This document shows positions 5,032 through 5,079 of a DNA stretch of 5,079 bases, piece after piece. The translations under genes and the position numbers were made by a program. The stretch is taken from the NCBI GenBank assembly GCA_900554375.1, contig USHK01000119.1, forward strand, positions 1-5,079, in the 5' to 3' direction. The DNA is from an uncultured Sutterella sp. (GTDB lineage: Bacteria; Pseudomonadota; Gammaproteobacteria; Burkholderiales; Burkholderiaceae_F). The notes beneath the pieces were generated by a model. The model did no database searches. It was not told the DNA's origin and was given only the letters and a program-made list of their open reading frames with translations. The first letter of the stretch is position 1. Every line of letters starts with the position of its first letter.

Positions 5032-5079
5032 CTGTCTCTTATACACATCTCCGAGCCCACGAGACGCTCATGAATCTCG
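5032..5079 (-). other. Nextera/Tn5 read-2 adapter (library artefact)
   Basis: This is the reverse complement of the adapter at 1-47, with one more P7 base. The mosaic end CTGTCTCTTATACACATCT is at 5032-5050, then the adapter arm (5051-5065), the index GCTCATGA (5066-5073) and ATCTCG (5074-5079). Genomic sequence ends at 5031. The same index at both ends means both came from the same library. Confidence 0.97.

Noticed and set aside
1..5079. Terminal inverted repeats suggesting a transposon or linear element
   Set aside because: The repeats are exactly the Nextera adapter, index and Tn5 mosaic end; no transposase gene lies between them.

Overview
The window is a 4,984-base bacterial insert (48-5031) between two copies, in opposite orientation, of an Illumina Nextera (Tn5) read-2 adapter carrying the same index. 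The adapters (1-47 and 5032-5079) are library sequence, not biology. The fragment may be one PCR-amplified tagmented molecule or an untrimmed contig. Both insert ends are arbitrary cuts.

The insert looks like a Gram-negative anaerobe or microaerophile of the Betaproteobacteria. A gut Sutterella/Parasutterella-type member of the Burkholderiales is the best guess. The reasons are the Burkholderiales-type general porin (motif SRWGIKGVEDLGNGN), balanced base composition, and a Tat-exported molybdoenzyme operon of the kind common in that family. The genus is inferred from motifs, not from a search.

Layout, all on the + strand: (i) 48-493, an AT-rich then mixed leader with a candidate promoter, two small inverted repeats and a doubtful 40-codon ORF; (ii) 494-1546, a porin read from a TTG start; (iii) a 55-base gap with a second candidate promoter and no terminator; (iv) 1602-4304, a 900-codon gene for a molybdopterin-bis(guanine dinucleotide) catalytic subunit of the DMSO-reductase superfamily, interrupted at codon 749 by an in-frame TAG with perfectly preserved coding on both sides; (v) 4304-4897, a four-cluster [4Fe-4S] electron-transfer subunit whose ATG overlaps the preceding TAA by one base; (vi) 4911-5031, the first 40 codons of a DmsC-like membrane anchor, cut by the adapter.

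Together (iv)-(vi) form a DmsABC-like layout. The membrane anchor would take electrons from quinol, the iron-sulfur subunit would pass them on, and the periplasmic Mo enzyme would reduce (or otherwise transform) an unidentified substrate. The porin could let that substrate cross the outer membrane. The most interesting point is the in-frame amber codon in the terminal cofactor-binding domain. It may be a single-molecule or assembly error, a very recent null mutation, or a codon that is read through.
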